Source of the DNA: Promethearchaeota archaeon
Lineage (GTDB): Archaea; Asgardarchaeota; Lokiarchaeia; Sigyniarchaeales; SOKP01
Length of the DNA: 64,000 bases
Direction: 5' to 3'
Assembly: GCA_019057795.1 (NCBI GenBank)
Contig: JAHLWS010000078.1
Span: 124,001 to 188,000, forward strand
Translations under genes and position numbers: made by a program
Notes under the pieces: model-generated
What the model saw: the letters and a program-made list of their open reading frames with translations, nothing else
The model's database searches: none
Told to the model about the DNA's origin: nothing
Shown: piece by piece, positions 53,432 through 63,547 of the stretch
Layout: every line of letters begins with the position of its first letter
Numbering within the stretch: position 1 is the first letter of the stretch

Positions 53432-54388
53432 ATGGATTTCTTCTCTCATTTTTTAATTGGAATATTAATTAGCATTTTCACTCTGAATAAATTGAGTTTT
53501 AGTATTGTCTTATATGCTGGTGTGATGTCTGTTTTAGCTGACTTCGACATCATTTTAGAACCATTACAATTAATAAAAAAATCAAATCTTTTAGCACATA
53601 AAGGAATTTCACATTCATTTTTTTTCGCGGCAATTATTACCGCGATTACAGGAAGTATATTTTCAATAATTACAGGAGAACAGTTCTTTCTAGCATGGTT
53701 AATCGGATTCTTATTTTATAGTATGCACATTATACTCGATTTTCTTACAGCCTCCAAGATTCCGATATTGTACCCACTTTCAAAAAAAAGATATCGATTT
53801 TTTATCGATAGGGCAATAAATATTTTCTTAGCAACGATATCTGGAAGTATTATATTATTTTACTTTATAATTTTCTTCCTCTGGCCAGAGTTATATTTTT
53901 CAAACTTGGTAAATTATTTTTTAGGTTTTTACATCGTGTATTTTACTTATCGAATTTTAACCAAAATATGGATCCAATTCAGATTACCTAAAAATATGTA
54001 TTACATTCCAGGAATTTTTCCTTTCACTTATACAATTTACGAAAATAAGAAATCAGAGGAAATTTTATCATTTAAACTAATTAAAAAATTCCAATTTCGT
54101 TCGAAGAATTCTATATTAATAGAATCTGAGATAAAACTGTTTTCCAATGAAATGAAATTGTTTGAAAAAGCAGTTTTGTTAAGTAAGAAATATGCTTTTT
54201 TTTCCAAATGGGAATTTATTATACCAGTTATCAAGAAAGATGAAAAAAACATCATTGTGATATTATTTTTAACCGAAAGTTTTATGTCAGGTCATGTGTA
54301 CTCTCTTAAAATTGTATTTGATTTGGTTAAAAATAAACTAGTTAATGAGGTTGAAAGTTTCAATTATAGAGTAAAATCTAACAGATAA
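53432..54388 (+). CDS. YdjM/DUF457-like membrane-bound metal-dependent hydrolase
   Basis: A 318-residue protein. The first 150 residues hold four membrane helices with conserved charged residues: FFSHFLIGI at the N-terminus, VLADFDIIL near 37, LAHKGISHSFFF near 58 and MHIILDFLTASKIPILYPLSKKRYRF near 108. These match the family of membrane-bound metal-dependent hydrolases. The C-terminal 130 residues are a soluble beta-rich part (FTYTIYENK...). Substrate unknown. It lies 57 nt after arsC but probably does not belong to the arsenic function. Confidence 0.75.
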   Translation: MDFFSHFLIGILISIFTLNKLSFSIVLYAGVMSVLADFDIILEPLQLIKKSNLLAHKGISHSFFFAAIITAITGSIFSIITGEQFFLAWLIGFLFYSMHIILDFLTASKIPILYPLSKKRYRFFIDRAINIFLATISGSIILFYFIIFFLWPELYFSNLVNYFLGFYIVYFTYRILTKIWIQFRLPKNMYYIPGIFPFTYTIYENKKSEEILSFKLIKKFQFRSKNSILIESEIKLFSNEMKLFEKAVLLSKKYAFFSKWEFIIPVIKKDEKNIIVILFLTESFMSGHVYSLKIVFDLVKNKLVNEVESFNYRVKSNR

Positions 54389-54529
54389 TTATAAAGAATA
54401 AAACTTACATTTTAGAAATAAATTTAAATTTATAAATATATTGGATTCAATTTGATATTAATTATGTAAATCAAATTATTAAAATAATAAATAATAATAA
54501 TAAAAAAAAAAGATTTAATAAATATTCTA

Positions 54530-55906
54530 TTAATTAAACTCCCAGTCAGTCCAAGTTGGGGTCTGATACACTCCTGTTGCTATTTCAGAGGGGTAAATTG
54601 AGCCAAAGGAAGGTACTACGATTTTAGTTCCACCTGCTTGCCACTGACAAAATAGAGTATATCCATACGGATATCCTTCCAAGATATCGTGACTTTCTGT
54701 GAAAACAGCTAATCCACCTGCTCCTGCAAGAGGGTTTGCTGTTGTGATTGTTTCAATTGTAGTGACAATTGTATCCGCGTTGAATGATTGTGCTTCGTCA
54801 AACGCCCAAGCATAAAGGTTTATAGCGTCGTAACTGCCTACTGCCGTATAAATTGGTTCATGATCATATTTTGCTATGTAAGCGTCCCAAAATGGGATGG
54901 ATATATCAGTTTTATTTGTACGATGTAATGATTGTAATATGGTTTCAAATTCACAGTTACCATTAGAATCTGTCCAGAACGAATCTAATTGAGATTGAAC
55001 ATCGATACCAATTACAACAAATCCTGGTTCTTTTGCCTTATAAGAACTCATCATCAGTATACCACCTTGAGCAGAAATGACGGGAATTAATATTTGCGTT
55101 CCGTTATTTTGAATAAGGTCCATATAACCATCCATATCAGGTTGTAGTGTTGTGATTGGATAAGCTACCTTAGCAACTACAGAAAATCCAAATTTGGGAA
55201 GATTTTCAACAAGCGCATCGACCAGAGGCTCTGTCCAATCTAAGTCTTCGTAGAGAATACCAAATTTATATATCGGTTTGTCAGCATAAGCGGCACTTGA
55301 TAATGCGCCAGCATAATATGCTAAAAAGGCAATAATTTCTGCCCCTAAAGAGGATGAGTTAATAGGCATATTTCTAAAGAAATATTTGTATCTATCGTAA
55401 TCGTCAAGGACATTCTGGCAAAAACTATCAGTAGCAGCGCCTGTACCGATAAATGGAATAGAGGCATCCATGACTTCCTCTATATAGACTGCTAACGATT
55501 CAGTTCTGAATCCACCTAGAAGGAATTGGGCTCTCTTATAATTAATGATTCTTTCTGCGGCAGCAACTCCTTTGGTTACATCTAGATTAGGGTTAGATTC
55601 GTCAGTATCATCGGCTGTAATTCCAATGTAATAAGTTTTTCCGTCAACTTCAATACCACCATCTTGGTTAATCTCGTACGCAGCCAAGATTGCGCCCTCT
55701 TTAGCGCCTTTTCCTTGAATGTCTGTCAATCCACCAAGTACGCCTATCCTAATGATTTGATCTTCAGTTATGTCCGTTGGAGCACCAGGGCAATCTGCGG
55801 CAGTCCATTGGTACGGGGCAACTAATATAAATACAGTAACTCCAACACCGATACCAATTACGGCGATGAGAACTATGGCTAAAATTCTTTTAGTTAATTT
55901 TTCCAT
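54530..55906 (-). CDS. Liv-type ABC transporter substrate-binding protein
   Basis: A 458-residue periplasmic-binding-protein type I with an N-terminal membrane anchor (residues 8-30), then RIGVLGGLTDIQGKGAKEGAILAAYEIN, FLLGGFRTESLAV, IPFIGTGAATDSFCQN and later FVVIGIDVQSQLDSF. Such proteins deliver branched amino acids, amides or aromatic acids to LivHMGF-type importers. It is encoded divergently from the permease and ATPase genes, across a 270-nt AT-rich gap that must hold both promoters. Confidence 0.85.
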   Translation of the reverse strand: MEKLTKRILAIVLIAVIGIGVGVTVFILVAPYQWTAADCPGAPTDITEDQIIRIGVLGGLTDIQGKGAKEGAILAAYEINQDGGIEVDGKTYYIGITADDTDESNPNLDVTKGVAAAERIINYKRAQFLLGGFRTESLAVYIEEVMDASIPFIGTGAATDSFCQNVLDDYDRYKYFFRNMPINSSSLGAEIIAFLAYYAGALSSAAYADKPIYKFGILYEDLDWTEPLVDALVENLPKFGFSVVAKVAYPITTLQPDMDGYMDLIQNNGTQILIPVISAQGGILMMSSYKAKEPGFVVIGIDVQSQLDSFWTDSNGNCEFETILQSLHRTNKTDISIPFWDAYIAKYDHEPIYTAVGSYDAINLYAWAFDEAQSFNADTIVTTIETITTANPLAGAGGLAVFTESHDILEGYPYGYTLFCQWQAGGTKIVVPSFGSIYPSEIATGVYQTPTWTDWEFN

Positions 55907-56176
55907 TTCATAATCACTTTTTTAGATAAATTTTTGTTTAACACTATCTAATTCAGATAAACATATATTTAAAGATTTAGAATTTTTTCATTAACACTAA
56001 TCAATATTTGAGAAATAAACAATCTTCAATTTTGTCCAAATTAAATATGAATAAGTTTTTTAAATAATGAAGTCAAATTATTTTTAATATAATTTATTAT
56101 TTGTATTAGATAATTGACTATTAAGTAAATATTGAATGATATTTTATTTAGCTAAAATTAATGGTGTTGATTTTAA

Positions 56177-57046
56177 TTGAGTGATGTTATATTAGATTTT
56201 TTGATATTCGGAACGATTCAAGGTTCAATTTATGCTTTGCTTGCTATTGGATTTTCTTTAGTATATGGCGTAGGGGGAATACTAAACCAAGCTCATGGAG
56301 CATTTTACGTAATAACCATGTACTTATTTTATTGGTTTTATATTAATTTTGCTGGTTTTGGCTTATTTGTAGGAATGATTGTTGGAATAATTGTATGTAC
56401 TATTGTTGGAGGGTTGATTTATTTACTTCTTATTAAACCGATAAAAGATAGTCATGTAGGAGTGGTTATTGTAACATTTGCATTTGCTTTCTTTATTGAG
56501 CAATTTGTAAAAGTTACTGTTGATTCAATTTATCACGATATGCCTCCTCTCATACCAGGATCTATTGAAATTTTTGGAGTCAGTATCTATAATCATTATA
56601 TTTTAATAGTAATAGCATCACTTTCAGTAATTACATTAGTTATCTTATTTATTAATAAATCAAAGATCGGTAAGTCAATACGAGCAGTAGCTCAGGACGC
56701 AGAAGCAGCATCGCTGATGGGGATTAATGTCGATAGAATTCTTACCTATGCTCTTATGATTTCTGCTTTTCTCGCTGCTGTTGCGGCTGTACTAAATGTT
56801 CCAGTTGATATTGTTGCCCCCCATATAGGATGGTCAATTCTTCTAAATTCATTTGCCATTGTAGTATTGGGCGGTTTAGGTAGCTTACATGGTAGCGTAG
56901 TAGGAGCTTTTATTATAGCATATGCAAGAAGTTATACAAATTATTTTCTTAGTCCTGTGTTAAGTGCTCTGATACCAATTATAGTAATTGTTGTAATGCT
57001 TGTATTAAGACCTAGAGGTTTATTTGGGAAAAAAGAGATAGATTAA
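56177..57046 (+). CDS. livH: LivH-type ABC permease
   Basis: A 289-residue permease with about eight membrane helices. The N-terminus GTIQGSIYALLAIGFSLVYGVGGILNQAHG and the cytoplasmic coupling loop KSIRAVAQDAEAASLMGINVDRI are characteristic of LivH, and SFAIVVLGGLGSLHGSVVGAF is the terminal motif. The start codon is TTG. First gene of a plus-strand operon with livM, livG, livF, the HEAT-repeat gene and probably the acyl-CoA ligase. Confidence 0.88.
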   Translation: MSDVILDFLIFGTIQGSIYALLAIGFSLVYGVGGILNQAHGAFYVITMYLFYWFYINFAGFGLFVGMIVGIIVCTIVGGLIYLLLIKPIKDSHVGVVIVTFAFAFFIEQFVKVTVDSIYHDMPPLIPGSIEIFGVSIYNHYILIVIASLSVITLVILFINKSKIGKSIRAVAQDAEAASLMGINVDRILTYALMISAFLAAVAAVLNVPVDIVAPHIGWSILLNSFAIVVLGGLGSLHGSVVGAFIIAYARSYTNYFLSPVLSALIPIIVIVVMLVLRPRGLFGKKEID

Positions 57047-57072
57047 TTAGAAAAAAATAGAGTTTAAAAAAG

Positions 57073-58104
57073 GTGATAAAAATAGTAAAAAAATTAGAAG
57101 AAAAAATCTCTGGCTTTCCAAGCTACATGAGAGATTGGATTAAGACTTTTAGAGGTAAAATAACCATAGTTTGTCTTATATTATTAAGTCTTATTCCTTT
57201 ATTAACTCAAAATCCTTATTTTATTGGAATCTTTTTAACGTTTATGATCTATACGATTTTCGCTGCGAGTTGGGATTTTTTAGCTGGTTTTGTTGGACAA
57301 ATTAGTTTTGGACACGCTATTTTCTTAGGGATATCAGGTTATGTTACAGCTTATACTATTGTTAATTTCAATCTTGCATGGTGGCTTGCACTTTTAATTG
57401 GGGCAACAATAGCAGTGCTGTTTGGTTTAATTATTGGGATTCCAGCTTTAAGATTGAAAGGTCCTTATTTAGCTTTAGGAACGCTAGCTATGAGTTTAAT
57501 ATTATTTCAGGTTTTTATAATGGGGACTTTATCCAGATGGTGGGAAGGAACAATTGGAACAGAATTATTCGGAACTGATGGCATATCTCAAGTTCCCTCT
57601 ATCTCTCAGATTCCTGCTATTGAATATTTTATCACCTTTTTGATAATGTGTATATCTTTATTAATTTTAACTCATATCACAAAATCAAATACAGGCACGA
57701 TTTTTAAATCTATTCGTGATGATGAAATAGGAGCAGAGGCTTCGGGGATTAATCTTGCGAAATATAAAGTTTATGCATTCATGATAAGCGGTTTTTTCGC
57801 AGGTATAGCTGGTGGTCTTTTTGTAATGCGTTTTAGAGGTGTAAATCCAGGGATTTTTCAACCGTTATACTCCTTTTACGCGATTATCATTGTAGCTGTT
57901 GGTGGAATAGCTACAATTTCTGGATCTGCTATTGGTGCTTTTATTTTCGTATTTTCGGGAGAACTTCTAAGAGAAACATTAGATCTTTCATTATTGATTT
58001 TTAGCATCATATTAATATTATTCGTGAGATTTGCAGAACACGGAGTTTTAAAACCCGCACTAGAGCGTATTCAAGAAATGTGGGATATTCTATTAGGAAG
58101 ATAA
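57073..58104 (+). CDS. livM: LivM-type ABC permease
   Basis: A 343-residue permease of about nine helices with AGFVGQISFGHAIFLGISGY, GIPALRLKGPYLALGTLAM, the coupling loop IRDDEIGAEASGINLAKYK and YAIIIVAVGGIATISGSAIGAF, all typical of LivM. It starts at GTG following AAAAAAGGTG. It forms the membrane channel with LivH. The N-terminal extension of about 25 charged residues precedes the first helix. Confidence 0.88.
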   Translation: MIKIVKKLEEKISGFPSYMRDWIKTFRGKITIVCLILLSLIPLLTQNPYFIGIFLTFMIYTIFAASWDFLAGFVGQISFGHAIFLGISGYVTAYTIVNFNLAWWLALLIGATIAVLFGLIIGIPALRLKGPYLALGTLAMSLILFQVFIMGTLSRWWEGTIGTELFGTDGISQVPSISQIPAIEYFITFLIMCISLLILTHITKSNTGTIFKSIRDDEIGAEASGINLAKYKVYAFMISGFFAGIAGGLFVMRFRGVNPGIFQPLYSFYAIIIVAVGGIATISGSAIGAFIFVFSGELLRETLDLSLLIFSIILILFVRFAEHGVLKPALERIQEMWDILLGR

Positions 58105-58149
58105 TGTTAATAAAATAATATGTAAAATTTTAATTTGGAGATTTTTAAA

Positions 58150-58893
58150 ATGGGAGTGATTTTAGAATTAAAAAATTTAACAAAAAAATTTAGTGGTTTG
58201 ACAGCTGTTAACGATTTTAGTTTTGAAGTAAGCCGGGGAGAATTTACAGGCTTAATAGGTCCAAATGGCGCTGGAAAAACTACATTATTTAACTTAATCT
58301 CAGGACATGAAAAACCTAATTCTGGAACAATTAGGTTTGATGGGCGTGATATTACGGGGATGAAACCTCATAAAATTGTAAATTTGGGGATCGCTAGAAC
58401 TTTTCAACTTGTAAGATCGTTTCGATTTATGACACTTTTAGATAACATTGCAGTATCTTGCCTTTCACCAAGAGGTAAAAAAGTAGCTAAAGAATATGGG
58501 ATAGACGAATACGCGAGTTCTATTTTAGCTGCAGTTGGCCTCGTCGACAAAGCAAGAATACCTCCCATAATATTACCTCATGGTGATTTGAGAAAATTGC
58601 AAATAGGAAAAGCATTAGGCACTAATCCTCAATTACTTCTTTTAGATGAGCCATTTAGTGGGCTTTCTCACGAAGAACAAAAGGGTATAACAGATTTGAT
58701 AATAAGATTGCATGATGATGGAGTAACTGTTTTTATGACAGGACATGTTTTACGAGAACTAATGCACCTAGTGCCTAGAGTCGTTGCTATGCACCAAGGT
58801 AAATATATTACCGAAGGTCCTCCACAAGAGGTTGCAAACAATAAGATTGTGTTAGAAGCGTATTTAGGAAAAGGAAGTGAACAACTTGCTTGA
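58150..58893 (+). CDS. livG: LivG-type ABC ATPase
   Basis: An ABC ATPase with Walker A GPNGAGKTT, Q-loop TFQLVRSFRFMTLLDN, a signature region ILPHGDLRKLQIGKAL in place of LSGGQ, and Walker B LLLLDEPFSGLS. ATG 58150 is preferred to TTG 58135, because GGAG at 58137-58140 would then serve as the ribosome-binding site. The signature LPHGD is unlike the normal LSGGQ but is common in LivG-like proteins (LPYGxQR type). It overlaps livF by 17 nt. Confidence 0.85.
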   Translation: MGVILELKNLTKKFSGLTAVNDFSFEVSRGEFTGLIGPNGAGKTTLFNLISGHEKPNSGTIRFDGRDITGMKPHKIVNLGIARTFQLVRSFRFMTLLDNIAVSCLSPRGKKVAKEYGIDEYASSILAAVGLVDKARIPPIILPHGDLRKLQIGKALGTNPQLLLLDEPFSGLSHEEQKGITDLIIRLHDDGVTVFMTGHVLRELMHLVPRVVAMHQGKYITEGPPQEVANNKIVLEAYLGKGSEQLA

Positions 58894-59590
58894 AATGAGA
58901 AAAATTTATCATTATTATGGAAAAGCTAGAGCTCTCGAAGAGATTAACTTAACGATAGAAGAGGGAGTTCTAGATGCCGTTATCGGTCCTAACGGAGCGG
59001 GAAAATCAACTCTTCTCAGAGTTATATCTGGATTAGAAGAACCAGATAGAGGAAAAATTGAATTTTTGGGAGAAAGAATTGACGGCTTAAAAGCTCATAA
59101 AATCGCCAAAAAAGGAATAGCTCATTGTCCCGAGCGTCGTCGCTTATTTTATGATATGAGCGTAATGGAAAACTTGGAAATGGGGGCATATGCTTTAAAA
59201 AATAAAAAAAAGTTTCACGATTTATTAGATTTTGTATTTGAAGTTTTCCCTCGCCTTAAAGAAAGGAGAAAACAAAGAGCAGGAACGTTAAGTGGAGGCG
59301 AACAACAGATGCTCGCAATCGGTCGTGCAATTATGGCAAATCCAAAATTACTTTTATTAGATGAACCTTCATTGGGTTTAGCTCCTAAAATAAAGGATAG
59401 AATATTTGAAGCAGTAAATAAGATTAAAAAAGAGGGGACTACAACCTTATTAGTTGAACAAGATGCCATATTAGCAATGGAAGTTGGTGAAAACATACAT
59501 CTATTGGAAGAAGGCAAAATAGAAATGAGGGGCACAAAAGAACAGTTAGAAAAAGAACCTCGAATTAAAAAAGTATATCTAGGAATATAG
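58877..59590 (+). CDS. livF: LivF-type ABC ATPase
   Basis: A 237-residue ABC ATPase with GPNGAGKST, CPERRRLFYDMSVMENLEMGAY, LSGGEQQMLAIGRAIMANPKLLLLDEPSLGLAP and the switch LVEQDAILAMEVG, all LivF-like. The start could be GTG 58877 or, more in keeping with family length, TTG 58886 or ATG 58895, all within the end of livG; the GGAAG before them fits translational coupling. With LivG it powers import. Confidence 0.87.
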   Translation: MNNLLEMRKIYHYYGKARALEEINLTIEEGVLDAVIGPNGAGKSTLLRVISGLEEPDRGKIEFLGERIDGLKAHKIAKKGIAHCPERRRLFYDMSVMENLEMGAYALKNKKKFHDLLDFVFEVFPRLKERRKQRAGTLSGGEQQMLAIGRAIMANPKLLLLDEPSLGLAPKIKDRIFEAVNKIKKEGTTTLLVEQDAILAMEVGENIHLLEEGKIEMRGTKEQLEKEPRIKKVYLGI

Positions 59591-59601
59591 GGTGATAAAA
59601 A

Positions 59602-60948
59602 ATGTCAGCTTCTTTAGAACGATTGTTAAGGGATGCAAGAATTGATTTAGTTTTATCAAGAATTGAAAAAGATTCATCCGTTATTGGTGAAGTAATAAAA
59701 AATATGGATAGTGAAATCCGTTCTATCAGGTTTAATTCAATATTTGTGTTAGGTGAAATAGGAGAGAAATCTGGCGAAAATGCAGTACTTAAAATAACTG
59801 AATACCTAGATGATGATGATTGGAGTATCCGTCGAGAAGCAGTAAGATCTTTAGGAAAAATTGGAAAACTTGCTGAATCCGCAGTACTAAAATTGTCTAA
59901 ATATTCTTCTGATAATGAAGCCTCTATCAGAACTGCCGTAGTTACTTCACTTGGAAAAATTGGTAAAGCTACGAACGAATCTCTAAATTCTCTTAAAAAC
60001 GCGCTAAAAGATGAAAGCGAAGAGGTGCGTACTAAAGCAGCTAACGCCTTAGGTTTATTGGGATCTGAAGCTTTCGAGGTTATCTCCGATTTAATGAGTA
60101 GTATTAGCGATCCAAGTTGGGCTGTTAGAACCGCTTCAGCACGAGCAATGAGTGGTATTGGAAGAGGTACAATTAAAGCAATTCCTACATTGATAAGCGC
60201 ACTTGATGACAAGGATTGGAGGGTTAGGTATCATATTGTTAATACACTTACTCAAATTGGTGAAGCGTCTGTTTCTCATCTACTAAATACTTTAAACCAT
60301 AAAAACAGAGTTGTTAGAAAATGTATAGTTGAAAGTTTAGGAGAATTAAATATAAAAAGTCCAGAAATAATTGAAAATATAGCGATAAAACTAAAAGATA
60401 AGAAGGAAGAAGTCAGAGGAAAAGCAGCCGATTCTTTACGGAGCTTAGGTAAAGAAGCCGTTCCTGCTTTAACTAACGCGCTTCAAAATGCTAATAAAAA
60501 GATGAAAATCGTCATAATTTCCGCGATTGGAGGGATTGGATTAGATGCCATTGAGGCAATCCCTCATTTGATAACTTCATTAAAAGGTGAAAAAACTTTA
60601 GTACGCGTAGAAGCAGCTCGAAATCTAGGCGCAATTGGTAAAGATTCAGAGGAAACGTTAGTAGCTTTAGAAGAAGCCTTGAACGATAACAAAACTATTG
60701 TAAGGAGAGAAGCTGCTCTTTCGTTAGGTAAAATTGGAACTATTTCGGAGAAAGCTATTCCTTCTTTATTAAGAGCTTTAGATGATAAAAAACCAGATGT
60801 TAGATGGAGAGCGTCTGAAGCCTTAGGAAAAATTAAAATAAACAAGCCTGAGGTAATTTCAGCTTTAAAAAACCTAATTCATGACGAATGCGATTATGTT
60901 TGCGAATCCGCTGATTTCGCAATAGATAACATTACAGAAAATATTTAA
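59602..60948 (+). CDS. HEAT-repeat protein
   Basis: A 448-residue solenoid of roughly 14 HEAT/PBS-lyase-type repeats of about 31 residues, recognisable by recurring SVLKLSKYSSDNEASIRTAV-like helices with the R-x-x-A-x-x-x-L-G-x-I/L-G core (REAVRSLGKIG, TKAANALGLLG, REAALSLGKIG, WRASEALGKI). Such proteins bind partner proteins. It begins 11 nt after livF and precedes the acyl-CoA ligase by 80 nt, so it is probably co-transcribed with the importer. No catalytic residues expected. Its actual partner is unknown. Confidence 0.85.
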   Translation: MSASLERLLRDARIDLVLSRIEKDSSVIGEVIKNMDSEIRSIRFNSIFVLGEIGEKSGENAVLKITEYLDDDDWSIRREAVRSLGKIGKLAESAVLKLSKYSSDNEASIRTAVVTSLGKIGKATNESLNSLKNALKDESEEVRTKAANALGLLGSEAFEVISDLMSSISDPSWAVRTASARAMSGIGRGTIKAIPTLISALDDKDWRVRYHIVNTLTQIGEASVSHLLNTLNHKNRVVRKCIVESLGELNIKSPEIIENIAIKLKDKKEEVRGKAADSLRSLGKEAVPALTNALQNANKKMKIVIISAIGGIGLDAIEAIPHLITSLKGEKTLVRVEAARNLGAIGKDSEETLVALEEALNDNKTIVRREAALSLGKIGTISEKAIPSLLRALDDKKPDVRWRASEALGKIKINKPEVISALKNLIHDECDYVCESADFAIDNITENI

Positions 60949-61028
60949 ATTCTTACTCATTTTCTTTCAAAAATAAATTAAAATGAAAGGATGTAAAATT
61001 AATATAATTAAAATAGAAGGTTTGAAAA

Positions 61029-62714
61029 ATGAGTGAAAACCCTTATGCAAAAAAACCTTGGTTGGAACATTACGACGAGAATGTACCCCATCATATAGAT
61101 TATCCTAATATGAATATCTACGAATTTTTAGATAATTCTGCAAAGGATTTTGGCGGTCGAACTGCAATTTGGTTTATGAAAAACAAGGTCACATATAAAA
61201 AGTTCAAAGATATTGCTGATAGACTCGCAACTGCTCTCGTTAATTTAGGAGTTAAAAGAGGAGATATCGTAGCAATTATGATTCCAAACTTCCCCCAATT
61301 TATTTTCAGTTATTACGCTATATTAAAAGCAGGCGGAATTGTTACGGCTTGTAGCGTACTCCACACTGAACACGAATTGGCTTATCAGCTTAATGACTCT
61401 GGAGCAGAGATCCTAATAGCTTGGGACAACCAAGTTGACAAAATTAATAAAATAAGAGATAGAACCCGGTTGAGACATGTTATAATAACAAATGTTTTTG
61501 ATTATACAATGATGGCGCCAAGAAACCCACCTGAGATCGCTGGAACGATGCAGTTTATAAATTTAATTAATAAGACAAAACCTAATCCCCCAAAATTCGA
61601 AATAAATGCTAAGGAAGATATTGCGTGTTTACAATATACGGGAGGTACAACTGGATTACCTAAAGGTGCAATGCTTACCCATAGTAATATAGTCTCCAAT
61701 TGCATAGCAACTCACAAGTGGTTAGGTGCGGAAGTAAAAAGAGGTAAAGATACTGGGCTTACCAATTTACCCCTCTTCCATATATATGGTCAAACGGTAT
61801 GTATGAATATCTTGATTTATAATGGCTCAACCATCGCTTTAAATCCAGACCCCCGCGATCAAAAGTCTTTATTCGAATTAATTAAAGCTACTCGTCCATC
61901 AATGTTTCCAGGGGTACCAACAATGTACATGCGTTTGTTAGAACGAGACGACTTAGAAGATTATGCAAAAGATCTTAAATCTATAAGAATTTGTAATACT
62001 GGAGCAGCACCGATGCCCCCAGAGGTTCTTAAGGAATTTGAAGAGAGGACAGGCGGTAAAATTATCGAGGGTTACGGACTGACAGAGACGTCACCGGTTG
62101 CTACTAGTAATCCTATTCAAGGAGAAAGGAAGATAGGTTCTGTTGGAATGCCAATTCCTGATACGGAACTAAAAATCGTAGATATTGACGATTATACCAA
62201 AATTATACCTCTTGGCGAATCGGGTGAAATTATGATAAAAGGACCTCAAGTTATGAAAGGTTATTGGAACAAGCCTGAAGAAACTGCTGGTCAAATAAAG
62301 GGTGAATGGCTTCTAACAGGAGATATCGCGAAAATGGACGAAGATGGCTATTTCTTTATAGTTGATAGGAAGAAGGATATGATAAATGTTAGCGGTTTTA
62401 AAGTTTACCCGAGAGAATTGGAAGATGTATTATTTGAACACGAAGCTATTGAAAATGCTGCCGTAATTGGGCTTCCTAATCCGGATATACCCGGTAGTGA
62501 AAAAGTAAAGGCGTTTATCGTTCTTAAGGATGGATATAAAGAAAGTGAAGAAATGGAAGCTGAAATAAAGGAATTCTGTAGACAAACTGTCGCTCCTTAT
62601 AAAGTTCCTAAATTTATAGAATTTAGAAAAGAACTTCCCGAAACCCTTATTGGTAAAGTTTTAAGAAAGGAACTCAAAGAAATTGAAGCCAGAAGGCGTG
62701 GAGAAGAAGTTTAA
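61029..62714 (+). CDS. Long-chain acyl-CoA ligase (AMP-forming) family
   Basis: A 561-residue ANL-family ligase. The AMP-binding loop YTGGTTGLPKGAMLTH lies near 206, GYGLTETSPV near 345, TGDIAKMDEDGYFFIVDRKKDMINVSGFKVYPRELE near 430-465 and the catalytic lysine in ETLIGKVLRKEL near 547. The N-terminus PWLEHYDENVPHHIDYP is typical of FadD-type long-chain enzymes. It activates a carboxylic acid with ATP and CoA. Location after a Liv-type importer suggests that the imported solute might be a carboxylic (for example aromatic or fatty) acid. This is inference. Confidence 0.85.
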   Translation: MSENPYAKKPWLEHYDENVPHHIDYPNMNIYEFLDNSAKDFGGRTAIWFMKNKVTYKKFKDIADRLATALVNLGVKRGDIVAIMIPNFPQFIFSYYAILKAGGIVTACSVLHTEHELAYQLNDSGAEILIAWDNQVDKINKIRDRTRLRHVIITNVFDYTMMAPRNPPEIAGTMQFINLINKTKPNPPKFEINAKEDIACLQYTGGTTGLPKGAMLTHSNIVSNCIATHKWLGAEVKRGKDTGLTNLPLFHIYGQTVCMNILIYNGSTIALNPDPRDQKSLFELIKATRPSMFPGVPTMYMRLLERDDLEDYAKDLKSIRICNTGAAPMPPEVLKEFEERTGGKIIEGYGLTETSPVATSNPIQGERKIGSVGMPIPDTELKIVDIDDYTKIIPLGESGEIMIKGPQVMKGYWNKPEETAGQIKGEWLLTGDIAKMDEDGYFFIVDRKKDMINVSGFKVYPRELEDVLFEHEAIENAAVIGLPNPDIPGSEKVKAFIVLKDGYKESEEMEAEIKEFCRQTVAPYKVPKFIEFRKELPETLIGKVLRKELKEIEARRRGEEV

Positions 62715-62810
62715 TCTGAGATATTACCCAACTCTTACATTTTATAACTATTTTTATTTTAACAATTTATTTTTTAATTAAACCAATTTTTTCATTTCTA
62801 CTCTTATATT

Positions 62811-63401
62811 ATGAATGTAGACGAAATACTTTCAGCTGTAAGAACTTTCGCATATAATAATTCTGAAAATGACGATCTCCATGGTTTTAAACATGTTGAG
62901 CGAGTACTTAATTTATGTGTGCAAATAGGGACTGCTTTAAATGCGAATTTATTAGCAATTAAAATAGCTGCCTTACTTCACGATGTTGGTAGAATTCATG
63001 AGAAAAAAAATGCTGCAAAGAATCACGCTGAGTTATCCGCTGAAATGGCTGAAAAATTTTTACAAAAAACTAACTTCAATATTAACATTGACGATATTGA
63101 AAATATTATTCACAGCATTCGAGCGCATTCTTTTTCGAATAAAATAAAACCTACAACTCTTGAAGCAAAAATATTGTCGGACGCAGATAAACTAGACACG
63201 CTTGGAGCAATAGGTTTATACAGGACAATTATATATTCATTTAAATTGAAAAATGGTGGAATAGAGAAAGTAATTGAACATTTAGAAAAAAAAATAATAA
63301 AATTAAAAGATCGAATGTATTTAGACATTTCAAAAGAAATAGCAAAAGAAAGACAGAAAATTATCTTAGATTTTTATTATGAAATAAAAAAGGAAGTGTA
63401 A
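62811..63401 (+). CDS. HD-domain phosphohydrolase
   Basis: A 196-residue HD-superfamily protein. GFKHVERVLNLC near 26 supplies the first His, AALLHDVGRIHE near 59 the HD pair, AKNHAELSAEMAEKFL the next His, and LSDADKLDTLGAIGL near 122 the final Asp. These bind two metals for hydrolysis of a phosphate ester or nucleotide; the family includes nucleotidases similar to YedJ-type. It lies 146 nt upstream of the third cassette copy, whose right border is outside the window. Confidence 0.85.
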   Translation: MNVDEILSAVRTFAYNNSENDDLHGFKHVERVLNLCVQIGTALNANLLAIKIAALLHDVGRIHEKKNAAKNHAELSAEMAEKFLQKTNFNINIDDIENIIHSIRAHSFSNKIKPTTLEAKILSDADKLDTLGAIGLYRTIIYSFKLKNGGIEKVIEHLEKKIIKLKDRMYLDISKEIAKERQKIILDFYYEIKKEV

Positions 63402-63490
63402 TATCTAAATTTTTATACTTTTTTGAAAACCACCTTCATTTTTCTTTCCTTTCAAGTCCTATATTCGAACATAAAACTTCTTGTCACAAT

Positions 63491-63547
63491 TTGTTCTTTA
63501 AATATAACTATCATAATTAGGTAGTAAAAGAATTATGATAATAAATT
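63491..63547 (+). promoter_or_regulatory. Conserved promoter/leader of cassette gene A, copy 3
   Basis: TTGTTCTTTAAATATAAC, then ATCATAATTAGG, TAGTAAAAGAATT and AATAAATT before the ATG, the same block as in copies 1 and 2. Confidence 0.65.
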
